Assembly (NCBI GenBank): GCA_009746045.1
Contig: RPFO01000213.1
Span: forward strand, 2,372,334-2,436,333
DNA from: Mesostigma viride
Taxonomy: Eukaryota; Streptophyta; Mesostigmatophyceae; Mesostigmatales; Mesostigmataceae
Reading direction: 5' to 3'
Length of the DNA stretch: 64,000 nt
Of this stretch, positions 42,801 to 52,984 are shown in pieces; the stretch's first letter is position 1, and the number at the start of each line of letters is the position of its first letter. The notes under the pieces are model-generated. The model searched no databases. It was not told the DNA's origin and worked only from the letters and a program-made list of their open reading frames with translations. The position numbers were made by a program, and so were the translations under genes.

Positions 42801-45800
42801 GCCTCCTCCATCGCGCCGCCGCACGCCTCCTGCTGCCCTTCCGCGGCTGCCGCACCGTCCCTGTGCCGCTCCCCCCCTCGGTGGACAGTTGCAGCCGCCA
42901 CCCCCCACGTCCCTGCGGCACCGGCCCCGGCAGCTGGCTGTGCGCATCCTGCAGGGCGGCGTGGGACACGGACTGGTCGCTCCCGGCTTCGCAAGACGTG
43001 GCGGCAGTGCTGCTCGCTGGAAGTCAACGAAGTCGAGATGGGTTCGGTGGTGATGGCATCTATGGCACTGAGGGCGGCAGTAGGGCCTCGCCAAGAAACC
43101 CATTGCCTAGCAGCGGCGGCGGTGGTGGTAGCGGCAGTGCTCGTGTTGGTGCCGGCGATGCTGGTGGTGGTGGTGCCAGTGGAATTATATCGGTGTCGCT
43201 CTCAGGGGGAGGTGCCAGTCAGGGGCCTGGCTCCCAAGCAGCTAGGGCGGAGGACAACGAGCCAAGCGAGGTGTCGGTGCCGGAAGTGTCGCTTGAGCAG
43301 CGGGCGATGGCCTTCTTCCTGCGTGCTGTCATCCGGTTGCTCAACAAGGGCCTGCTGGGGGGTTCGGGGATACCCCCCGGGGGCGCCCCCATAGAGAATT
43401 CTTCCCCATCCGCTCCACCTGCTTCCACCCTATTGACCTGGGAGATGCGCCCCGTATCGCCGGGGCATGCGCCGCTCGGCTCGTGGCACGGCAGCATCGA
43501 GGACGATGAACGGATGAGTAGTGCCGGCATACGAGACGGCCACCACTTGGCGGCGGCGGGGGTGGGGACCCTGGGGCGATCTGGGAGTGTGCAAGGGCTT
43601 GACTGGAGGCTCTCTTCTGTGACTGGCATCCGTTCGCCCGGCAGCGACGCCAGCCCATCGCCCCGGAGACGCATCAACAGCGCCCGGAGCCCCTCAACAG
43701 CACGTGCGTCGATAGACTCGTCAACAGCCACGGGGAGGAGGAGGACGGACACTGGGCCGGGGCCATCTGGGACCACCCTGGGGGACGCCCTGGACTGGGG
43801 CCTCTTTGTTTACCATGACACATCCCCGGTGGGTGGTGGCTGGGAGGTGGGGGGGCAGGGTCGCCACCAGTCTCCGGGCGAGGGAGGCAACTTGAACCCT
43901 TGGGGCAGGCGGCGCAGCATTGAGAGCTTAGGCTCGACGTCCCCCCTGGACCGCTCGATGGCTTCTCGTGTGCCGACCTCGCCCTCGAAGGAGCATCCTC
44001 GTGCCACGTCGCCGCTCGCTAGGGATACGCCCATCTTGCAGAGGCCGCGAGTGGGAATGGGTGGTGGTGGCGAGGAGAGAGGCATTCGAGGGCAAGCGGA
44101 CGGGCGGGAGAAAGGGAGGGGAGGGCATGCGGACGCGGCCGTACTGGTGGCCCCCCCTCCCGTGATGCCCACCGAGCGGTTCCACGCGTTTGCGGCGGCA
44201 GCATTGTCCGACATGGAAGAGGCGGTCGCTCATGCGCCTCACGTGTCGTTGTTCCTGCTGGGACGGGGGCTAGTGCGTGTGTTTGCGGGCGATCTGGCGG
44301 GGGCACGAGAGGACTTGGCCAACGCCGTCGAGGGGGTCGGGCGCGAAATAGAACAAGTGAACGCGGCGGCGGCAGGCGGAGATGTGATGGCAGCAACGGC
44401 GGCCGACTCGGGGCCAAGTAAGAAAGGGCCTGGCCAGGGTATCCTGCACGCAGAGGGTGGGGGGAGTGGCGGGGGGCGTGGTGGCAGCGGGGCGGTGAAA
44501 ATGGACCGGGGCCGCAGGGAGGATGTATCCCCGGACGTGGTGGGGGGAGAGGATGTCTATGAGGATTCCTTTGAAGAGGACAAGGGGCCGTCTTCGGACG
44601 GGTGGGGCGATGGGGAGGGCGGCCAGGAGCGCAAGGGTGTCAGAATTAGCGAGCGGATCGAATACATCGCCGAGCCTGGTTCCCAAGGGGATGCCAGCAA
44701 GAGTGAGAGACAGGCAAAAAGGCAGCCGGTGACGGCCAGCAGCAACATGATTCCTAGCAGCAGCGCTACCGGGGAGCATACCCCCAGGAAATCGAAGCGA
44801 AGGCAGGCCCGCGAGGCGCTCACCACGTACAACGGCCAGCGGCGCGCGCTGTGGGAGCTTCAGGTGGCGGCGCGCGAGTGGCTGGCTTACACGCTGCTGG
44901 CGTCCGGACGCGCTCGCGCCGCACTCAAGCACCAAAAGGCGGTTTTCGCTCTCGTGGGGAGCGGGCCGGGGGGACCGCTGCATTATGCTAGCAATAGCAC
45001 GCCCGGTGACAGTGGCGGCCAGCGGCCGGGGACAGCTGGCGCGCGGAGGAGACCTGCCACTGCTGGCAGTGGCAGCAACGCCGCCACGACAGCTGCGGTC
45101 CCAGTCCTGCGAGCTAGCATCCGCCCCCCCACAATCTCAAAAGGGTCCTTTCGGACACAGGCCTCTGCGTCATTGGGCAGCTCCTTGGCGTCTTCCCTGA
45201 CCGTCGCCGGCCCCCAGGAGGGCCCCGTGCTCGTGGCCCCACCCCCCCCGACCGCGGCCAGTCTCAGGGAGGCCCAGGGTGCGGTGTGCCTCGCAGACGT
45301 GAGCCTTGCGGCCGTGACTGAGTCCCTCTCGACCAATCCGATACGAGCGTCGCGTGCGCGGGAGGCCAGCAACCCGTTTGTGTATGCGCTGTCACTGTAC
45401 GAGGCGGCCTCCTCGTTCTTCTCCACGAGGGCGGGCGCGGGCATCGCGTCGTCCCCGCTCCAGGTGGCGTGGGCCGCCCGCGCAAGCCAGGGACGCGCCA
45501 GGGTTTACGTGTGCCAGGGCCAGCTGTCTCGGGCGCTGTCCATCCTGCGGCAGGCGCTACGGGGGGTGGTGGATGTCACTGACGGATCGCTCGCCCCCAG
45601 GGATAAACATGACGCCACGAAGCCAGTTGGCAAGGAGACAGCTGGCCAAGGGACAGCCTCGAAGGCAGGGGGTGGAGCGGACCGCAAGTTGTCGACATTG
45701 TCGTCGTTGTCGTCATTGTCGACCACTATGGTCGCCAGTAAGAACCCCACCTCTCCCCGGGCTCCTGCCGCAGCCACTGCCACGATTGTGCCAGGGGCAA

Positions 45801-48800
45801 CAGGGGCACCCACACTAGGAGCCACAGCCACAGCCACGGCCACGGCCACGGCGTCAACCACAGGCAGCAACAGCGCGGGTGTGCAACCCCTCCACCCCCT
45901 GGGCGCCATTTTCGACCTCGAGGTCCTCCACGCGCTGCGCGCCTCAATGACCCCCGCGCAGCTGGAGGCCCGTCTAGGGTCCCTGCGCGCCACCGCACAG
46001 CGCCTGGCGGGGTGCGGAGCGTCCCTTGGCTCCCAGGCAGGGTGGCTCGTCCACGACTCTGTATTCCACGGTGTCCACCTGGCGGCGTACGAGGCCGGCG
46101 CAGCCATGGGTGCCGGGCGATGGGATAAGGCACTTGCTCTGCTGGAGCAGGTCAGCGCGGTCCTGTATGGGGATGCTAAGGGGGGGGGAGGAGGCAGCGG
46201 AAGAGCCTCGCCCTCGCCGTCGCCATCGTCATCGCTATCGCCCAAGGAAAGGAGGTCGCTCCGGCACCGGGGCAAGGTCCGCAAGGGCATGCGTCGGACT
46301 AGTGTGTCAGCGGGCAGCCGTCTCCACGGCCGTCTCGGCGCGCACGATGAGGGTGGGCCGAAAATGGGTTGGCCGGGGGAGGGGCCGCGTGCTGCGGTGC
46401 GGCCGCCTGAGCTGCTTCTTCTGCTTGCAGCCGCAAGCATCATGGTGGCGAGAGTCAGGGAGGAGGAAGCAGACACTAATGCTGCCGCTGCTGCGGCAGC
46501 TGCAGCTAACACGGATTGTGGCGGCGGCAGCCCGACGACACGGGTGCTGAGACCTCAGGATGGCGGACAGGTGGCGCCTGGCCAGCGGCTGCATCATGCA
46601 GAGGCGCTGGAGCTGCTGGCGGAGGCGGCGGGCGTGTCAGAGGGAAGCTTAAGGGCAGAGCTGTTGCTGCTCAAGGCGCTTGTGCTGGTGTGCGACCGGC
46701 GCCACGAGGAGGCACAGGAGGAGCTGTCCCTGGCGTACAGCCTGTGCCCCGACCTGATGGGGAGGTGGGTGGTGAGGTGGGTGGTATATAAGGTCAGTAT
46801 TAAAGCGCCCAGACCTGATGGAGAGGTGGGTGGTGAAGTGGGTGGTATATAAGGTCAGTATTAAGGTGCCCCGACCTGATGGAGAGGGGGGGGGTGAAGT
46901 GGGTGGTATATAAGGTCAGTATTAAGGCGCCCCGACCTGATGGAGGGGGGGGTGGGTGAGGTGGATGGTATATAAGGTCAGTATTAAGGCGCCCCGACCT
47001 GATGGAGAGGGGGATGGTGAGGTGGGTGGTATATAAGGTCAGTATTAAGGCGCCCAGACCTGATGGAGGGGGTGGTGGTGAGGTGGGTGGTATATAAGGT
47101 CAGTATTAAGGTGCCCCGACCTGATGGAGAGGGGGATGGTGAGGTGGGTGGTATATAAGGTCAGTATTAAGGCGCCCCGACCTGATGGAGAGGTGGGTGG
47201 TGAAGTGGGTGGTATATAAGGTCAGTATTAAGGTGCCCCGACCTGATGGAGAGGTGGGTGGTGAAGTGGGTGGTATATAAGGTCAGTATTAAGGCGCCCC
47301 GACCTGATGGAGAGGTGGGTGTTGCGGTGGGTGGTATACAAGGTCAGTATTAAGGCGCCCAGACCTGATGGAGGGGGGGGGGTGAGGTGGGTGGTATATA
47401 AGGTCAGTATTAAGGCGCCCCGACTGATGGAGAGGGGGATGGTGAGGTGGGTGGTATATAAGGTCAGTATTAAGGCGCCCCGACCTGATGGAGGGGGGGG
47501 GGGTGAGGTGGATGGTATATAAGGTCAGTATTAAGGCGCCCCGACCTGATGGAGAGGGGGATGGTGAGGTGGGTGGTATATAAGGTCAGTATTAAGGCGC
47601 CCCGACCTGATGGAGGGGGGGGGGGTGAGGTGGGTGGTATATAAGGTCAGTATTAAGGCGCCCCGACTGATAGAGAGGGGGATGGTGAGGTGGGTGGTAT
47701 ATAAGGTCAGTATTAAGGCGCCCCGACCTGATGGAGGGGGGGGGGGTGAGGTGGATGGTATATAAGGTCAGTATTAAGGCGCCCCGACCTGATGGAGAGG
47801 GGGATGGTGAGGTGGGTGGTATATAAGGTCAGTATTAAGGCGCCCCGACCTGATGGAGAGGGGGATGGTGAGGTGGGTGGTATATAAGGTCAGTATTAAG
47901 GCGCCCAAACCTGATGGAGGGGGGGGGTGAGGTGGGTGGTATATAAGGTCAGTATTAAGGTGCCCCGACCTCATGGAGAGGGGGATGGTGAGGTGGGTGG
48001 TGTACAAGGTCAGTATTAAGGCGCCCCGACCTGATGGAGAGGTGGGTGGTGAAGTGGGTGGTATATAAGGTCAGTATTAAGGCGCCCCGACCTGATGGAG
48101 AGGTGGGTGGTGAAGTGGGTGGTATATAAGGTCAGTATTAAGGCGCCCCGACCTGATGGAGGGGGGGGGTGGCGACCACATACACACAAAAAAAAGCAGA
48201 ACCAAAAAAAACGAAAAAGGTGCTGTCATGGCTCCCATCGCAGTTTGTGTGGTCCTCCCTCATGTCGGTCCTCTCTGTTGCCCGGGTTCGCATCTCAACG
48301 GTTGTCCTGCCAGTCCCATCCTGCACTGCTGGTGCGCCCACAAGCCACCCGCCTCGATCCTACTATCCGTTATAGAGTGAGCGACCTCAAAACTGTTTGT
48401 GCGCCATTAATCGTTACTCATGCAATCACTATGTGTGGTTTCTTGTGAATTGTGGATGAGGATGTGGCTCGTGCTCTTCAGTACCTGTGGATGGCAGGCT
48501 GCATGTGAGGCAAGACGTGCGATGATGTGGCTTGAGGGGGCAGGCGCTTGGGGGGGAGTTGGTATGCTAGCCTGGGCACTGTAGAACTGTTGAATGTCAA
48601 CCGTTTGTGAAGTGGCTGCCCTGAGAAGCTACAGCACAATGGCCTCACCCGCCCCTCCTCTACCCGCGCAATATCTTGTTCCGTGTGGCCATATGTGCCG
48701 GTAAAGAGCTTTTTGGCAGTTGGGCTGCAGCTTGGGATGCCTTCGGATCAGGAGACCCATATAGCCGCGGAATCATGCAACAGGTCCTAGATCAAATCCG

Positions 48801-49256
48801 TGTTGGAGCTACTTGAACTTTCGCGTTTTTCGGTCCCGGCGCTCGCCACCATTTAGTTGACTATTTGTTGCTTGCCTCGAGAATATGTGCCACACGTGCA
48901 GGTCAGCACTTGCTTTTGCATACTTACGTCTACAAGTTGTTGATGTTCCATGACACCACTTGCCTCTGACGTACAGGTTCTTCAGCGGCCAGCACTCGCT
49001 CCAGTTCCCCAGCAGCACCCGCTGGGCCGGCTCCACCATGGTCGCGGTGCCCTCGGTCCAAGTCATCATTGGTGACCAGGCGCTGCAGCTGGTACCCACG
49101 TTTGGCTGGCTGCCCTTTGTTAGCCGGCCGCTGCCGCCCAGCATGGAGGCGCCCTCGCTGCTGCGGCCGACCGCGTTCCTGTGCATACCCACACTCGCGC
49201 TCCCGTGGGCGGGGCAACCGCGGAGCACACTTGCGGATGCCAGTGGTGAGATGTAG
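36851..49256 (+). CDS. Very large TPR-like, low-complexity protein, at least five exons
   Basis: Supported exons are 36851-37684, 38791-39588, 40435-41909 and 42689-about 46757, with a probable last exon 48977-49256. The first three joins keep phase. Exon 1 is Pro/Ser-rich and disordered. Later exons carry helix pairs of TPR type: ALYHRALLSLSHRRYADAVA, then AHALLLTQMGDLAE joined to AATECQTFLSLV, then KCASLLLRVGQPQAALDVLD, LGFVWFRLQHYDKAAAYLQR, and near the end LLLKALVLVCDRRHEEAQEE. Long Gly/Ser and Ala/Thr linkers separate them. The protein would be about 2,480 aa. Between 41455 and 41610 the frame changes after a nine-G run, which means an indel or a small intron. I do not recognise a specific family. 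TPR scaffolds of this size in algae are often ciliary or organellar, but nothing here proves that. Confidence 0.68.
38176..38371. repeat. Intronic minisatellite, 49-bp unit, four copies
   Basis: Units start gtgcccttggcttgtatggg and end gaattcgcagagtaaag. They are nearly identical and lie inside intron 1 of the TPR-like gene. Confidence 0.93.
38400..38735. repeat. Intronic minisatellite, 81-bp unit, four copies
   Basis: Units start catgctcccttttgttagta and contain ggctacatggttaa. Identity is very high. It lies in intron 1 of the TPR-like gene, directly after the 49-bp array. Confidence 0.93.
46751..48167. repeat. 61-bp satellite, about 23 copies, at the exon/intron boundary of the TPR-like gene
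   Basis: Unit: gtatataaggtcagtattaa, ggcgccccgacctgatggag, then a variable purine stretch such as agggggatggtgaggtgggt. The first unit overlaps the end of the large coding exon (PDLM), and the array fills the following intron. Every unit contains a TATATAAGG box and, in most, a GAG|GTGGGT match to a splice donor. Confidence 0.96.
48168..48976. other. Intronic sequence of the TPR-like gene
   Basis: No exon could be supported. The polypyrimidine and CAG acceptor at 48968-48976 leads into the probable last exon. Confidence 0.35.
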
Positions 49257-50530
49257 TGACGGGCTCTAGTGACAGAGATGTGGGGATGGGGGGTGTGGCA
49301 CATTGCACAGGAAGCCAATTCAAGAAACTTGACAGAGAGTCACGGATTGCGTTCAGCTTGGCGAAGTGGTCGGGCAATCATATAATTAATAATCACGTAG
49401 TCTGCATCACGTGGGCACTGGTCAATGCTGCTTCGCTCGGGGTGAGGTCATATTCCTCACCATATTAATTAATGAATTCATTCATTAATTAATTCTTTAA
49501 TTAAAAACTCGTGCTCCCGTTGGGGAGTCACAGAGCACCGGAGTCCTTTTATTCCCTGCATGTGCACAACCCAAGGTTGGTCATCGCCACCTAAGCCACG
49601 TCGAGTAGGATGGCGGTCTTAGAGAGGCTGGGCAGAGGTCGGTAGAAATAAGTGGAAAACTGGCAGAACCTAGGTAGAAACACGATATACTTACGCCTGC
49701 AAGCACTATTGAGCCGGTGGCAGAGGCCCTTTCCAGGAAAATACAGCATACCGTAGCAATAGCCACGGTACGTCACGCCTTACGCTATTTGCAGGCACCA
49801 ACATGCCCGAATTTTTCTAGACTAGATAGCTTAGAGTTACGTTAGTTCGATTACGCGGCTCCTTCCACCCCACCCATCCATCAAGGAATATGTGCTACAT
49901 GATCTCCCAACGTCGGCATGTTATAATTTAATTTAATTTTTTAATCATGCCCGGAGCTACCCAATAAAAGTCTGCACAAATCTCGGTTTAGCCGAGAGTC
50001 CGGGCGTTCGGAATGAATGAACATATGTGTTAAGAAGCGATCGAAACACCATGGAAATACCAAGCATGGTGATGCAGACGATATTTGTTTAAACTTTTGT
50101 GTAATTATTTTTCTAATGAGATTAGCATAGTACTCCGTGGCATGCCTTTGCGCATGACACGCAAGTACTTACGTACTTACTTACCAAGCATGGTGCCGCA
50201 GCAGACCCAATAAGTCCTGCAGTAATAATATGTATGCCGGTTTCCAGGGTTTCCGCATGAAAGTTGGGTGAGAAACTGGAAAAAAATACGTTTCCTTTGC
50301 CCCAGTACCTCAACAAACTCGTAGAAACCTAATTATCAACCTTTGAACGCATCATCATGGTCGCTTTAGCCATGCTATGCCTATGCAGAGAAATGCTCTC
50401 TGTTGAGAAGCCATGCCCTACATGTAGCTCTTGTATAGCAATAATGATCTTCCCCCACATGACAAGCTCCGGCCCCCTTAGCTGGGCATAGCTTGATAGA
50501 TCATGAGGGTGCAGGTGCCCTGGTGCACCT
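49257..50530. other. Intergenic with retroelement 3' ends
   Basis: At 49467-49530 a minus-orientation tail with hairpin CTCCC-CAAC-GGGAG is preceded by TTAATTAA repeats; a degenerate element body follows to about 49790. At 49865-49945 is a plus-orientation D-type end (catgatctcccaacg, then a TTTAATTTAATTT tail). A segment near 50098-50170 is inverted relative to 5795-5880. No host gene seen. Confidence 0.5.
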
Positions 50531-51556
50531 AAATTAAATTAACTTAAATTATAACATGCCTCCGTTGGGAGATCATGTAGCACATTTCCTCAAGATGGAC
50601 GGTGGAGTGGAGAGAGCCGCGTAATCTAAAGTTCTAACCTAACGCTTATCTACCTAGTCTAGAAAAATCCTAACTACCCTACTCATCAAAACGCCTCTTC
50701 CGCTTGTGGGGAGGTGGCTTGCCCACAGGGTCGGGCGTGTGAGCCTTCAGCCTTGACAATCTTCTGCCACCGCGTCTTGTTCTGCATGGCAGTCCAAAGA
50801 AGGGAGATGAGAGTGGATGCGGTATTGAAACTGGGCTGGGACCAGTCATAGGTCATCCAGCGCAACATCTGGACGTAGTTCGTGACATGTTTCCCTATAC
50901 CCTTTTGGGAATGCCCTTGGGGCCAGGCCAGGTCAGAATATGCCCGGCCCTGGCTGGCCAAGCCGCTGGGGGCCTGCCAGACCAAGGGCGGTGTCGACCT
51001 GGCTGGTGCGAGCAAGGTGACCTACAAATGCTATCCTACGCTGTCTAATCTCGTCCAAAATACGAGGCATGCCCTGATACAAAGACTCTAATGACGGGCG
51101 CTTGGAAACCCCTACGTTCAGGACCTGTCGGAGCATCCTGTAAACTGCGCCGTCTAGCTTAGCTGCCAGTGTGGGTGCACATGAGTGTCCACGCCTCGGC
51201 GCCATACGTGAGCACCGTGAGGACGAGGACCTTGAAGAGCATGCGCTTGCGGTGCTCGCCCAGGCCCTCGGAGCGCCAGTAGCTGTTGAGCGAACGGAGC
51301 CTAGCCCAGGCCAGGCCGCGATGCGGATGTCCACATCGTCGGCGGTGTCAGGGAGCCAACTCCCCAACAGTTTGAAGCGATCGCGGAACGGCACCTCCGT
51401 CCCGTCGAGCAGGCGCGGCAGAGGCGGTGTGCTGGACGGGACCCAATCACCATCGCCTTGAGCAGTTTTGACACTAATCTCCAACCCCACCGCCCTCGCC
51501 TCCAGGCCCAGACAGTCCAGCCAGGTCTGAATGTGCTCGGGGCGCGCGATGAGGGT
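50531..51556 (-). mobile_element. LINE-F copy F2
   Basis: On the minus strand the polymerase linker is recognisable: EHIQTWLDCLGLEARAVGLE, then LLGSWLPDTADDVD, then RQRRIAFVGHLARTSQVDTA. Several frame changes are present. The 3' end is the D-type module (hairpin CTCC-CAAC-GGAG) with an AAATTAAATTAA tail at 50531-50580. It is truncated just before the YADD region, at the junction with the A-type end at 51557. Confidence 0.8.
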
Positions 51557-51700
51557 GCACCTAGAGCAAGGGTAGCTTACATTCCCACCCTTGCAGGAAG
51601 TAGCCCAGAATGTGTTAAAAGCCATATGCTCCTTCTCAGGGATATGTGCTACATGTACGAGTTCCCAACGGAGTTATGAACATTCCTGATTAATGATGGT
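51557..51700 (+). mobile_element. A-type retroelement 3' end
   Basis: It carries the common 3' module (gcacctagagcaagggtagc, then cttctcagggatatgtgcta) and hairpin TTCC-CAAC-GGAG with a decayed tail. It abuts LINE-F2 head to head. Confidence 0.65.
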
Positions 51701-51804
51701 CGTGCCACCCAACAGCCACTGAAATTCGCGCGCGAAAACTGGCGAGATCTACCTGCCCTGAACACACGCCCTGATCAAGCATGCTGTTTCCGGCCCCACC
51801 GTCT

Positions 51805-51995
51805 AGGTCATTTAGTCGCTCTACACGTAGTAAGCCAGCCATAATTTCAATGCACAAGGCTACACATTTCCATCACCATTCATCTTCATCATCCTGAAAG
51901 ACTTGAACACGCGGACAAGATAACGGCAGGCTCGAGCTACCAATTGGTCCGGATTCTCCCGATTTCTGACCTGCGCTGGTTGTCTCCTTGAGATA
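51805..51995. repeat. Dispersed repeat R1, uninterrupted copy
   Basis: It matches 5970-6060 joined to 6203-6305, without the LINE-B insertion found there. It therefore serves as the empty site. Confidence 0.75.
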
Positions 51996-52028
51996 TCTAC
52001 CTGCCGCCATCGCCGTCGTCTTCACCTT

Positions 52029-52270
52029 CGTCCCGCGAAAATGCCTGATTTCAGTAGTACATATTTGTTTGCAGCTGTCACAAAAAAAATACGTACAAAA
52101 AATACCAGGATTTTTTCTTGAATTCTATATGATATGTTTCTGACCTGTGTTGAAAGTTTCAGACCAAAAATCGCATGTTTAATAGGTTTGCCACGTGTCA
52201 GATTACAACGCGATACATCGCGTTCTAACCTTACAACGCGATATACATCGCGTTGTAAAAAAACACGGGT
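52029..52270. mobile_element. TTAA-type MITE, diverged copy
   Basis: It matches 55309-55547 over most of its length (ttcgtcccgcgaaaatgcct to aaaaaacacgggttaa). The left TTAA is not preserved. It contains inverted acaacgcgatacatcgcgtt motifs. Confidence 0.7.
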
Positions 52271-52298
52271 TAATTAATGCCCCTAAGTTCTCTGGGAT

Positions 52299-52948
52299 AT
52301 GTGCTACATTTACTCCCAACTCCTTGCACGCAACTCCTTACATTTACTCCTTGCACGCATGGGCCTTCTTGGTGAGATCAAGCTGACCGCCCACCGCCTC
52401 CCCCGCGCGCGGGGTAAGGAAGGGGCGCCTCCGCTTCTTCTCATCTTTGAGAGCCCAGCGGACCAGATTTCGTTTCTCAGACGCCGCGAGCGGCTCAAGA
52501 AGAATCACTTCACCGTGGACGACGACTTGACCCTGGCACAGCAACAACGGCGACGGGAGCTAGATGGCCGACCTACCTCCAGCTCTGGCAGACCAAGGCG
52601 GGCCAGCCGGTGTACTGGAAGGGGGCGGCCATCTACGTCGGCCACAAGCCCTGGCACGCGACCCCGCCCTCGACCACCGCGGCCCCAGCAACTCCAGCCC
52701 CAGCCTAGGGGAATACAGCAGCAGTAGTGTAGAATAGTTAGACAGTGGCCTTGTACATGCCCGCCTACTATGTACAGGCACTATACCAGCTGAGGCCTAG
52801 CCTTTTTAATTAGTCATGTACATGTGTGCCTATGATGAGCCACCCTCCAGATGATGCCTAGCTTTATTTACTTATATGCAGTGCCCATGCAGGGAGTCCC
52901 TCCCTGCTGAGAAGCCATGCCCTAGCTCTCGTATAGCCAAGATGATCT
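52299..52948 (+). mobile_element. ORF1-bearing element A1, 3' part
   Basis: The frame encodes GEIKLTAHRLPRARGKEGAP, a shifted DQISFLRRRERLKKNHFTVD, and DDLTLAQQQRRREL. These are the RRM and C-terminal domain of an L1-ORF1-like protein. The 3' UTR follows, with a partial tRNA-like segment (52766-52795). It ends where element A2 begins and shows no tail of its own. Confidence 0.75.
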
Positions 52949-52984
52949 TAGGACCAATAACCTCCACAGGCTATTAACCTCCAC

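Noticed and set aside
43219-46512. Long minus-strand frames opposite the TPR-like exon
   Set aside because: GC-rich shadow frames without motifs; the plus frame is open for 1,387 codons with helix-pair patterns.
46751-48167. CRISPR array
   Set aside because: Repeats are contiguous with no unique spacers, in a eukaryotic gene context. It is a satellite.
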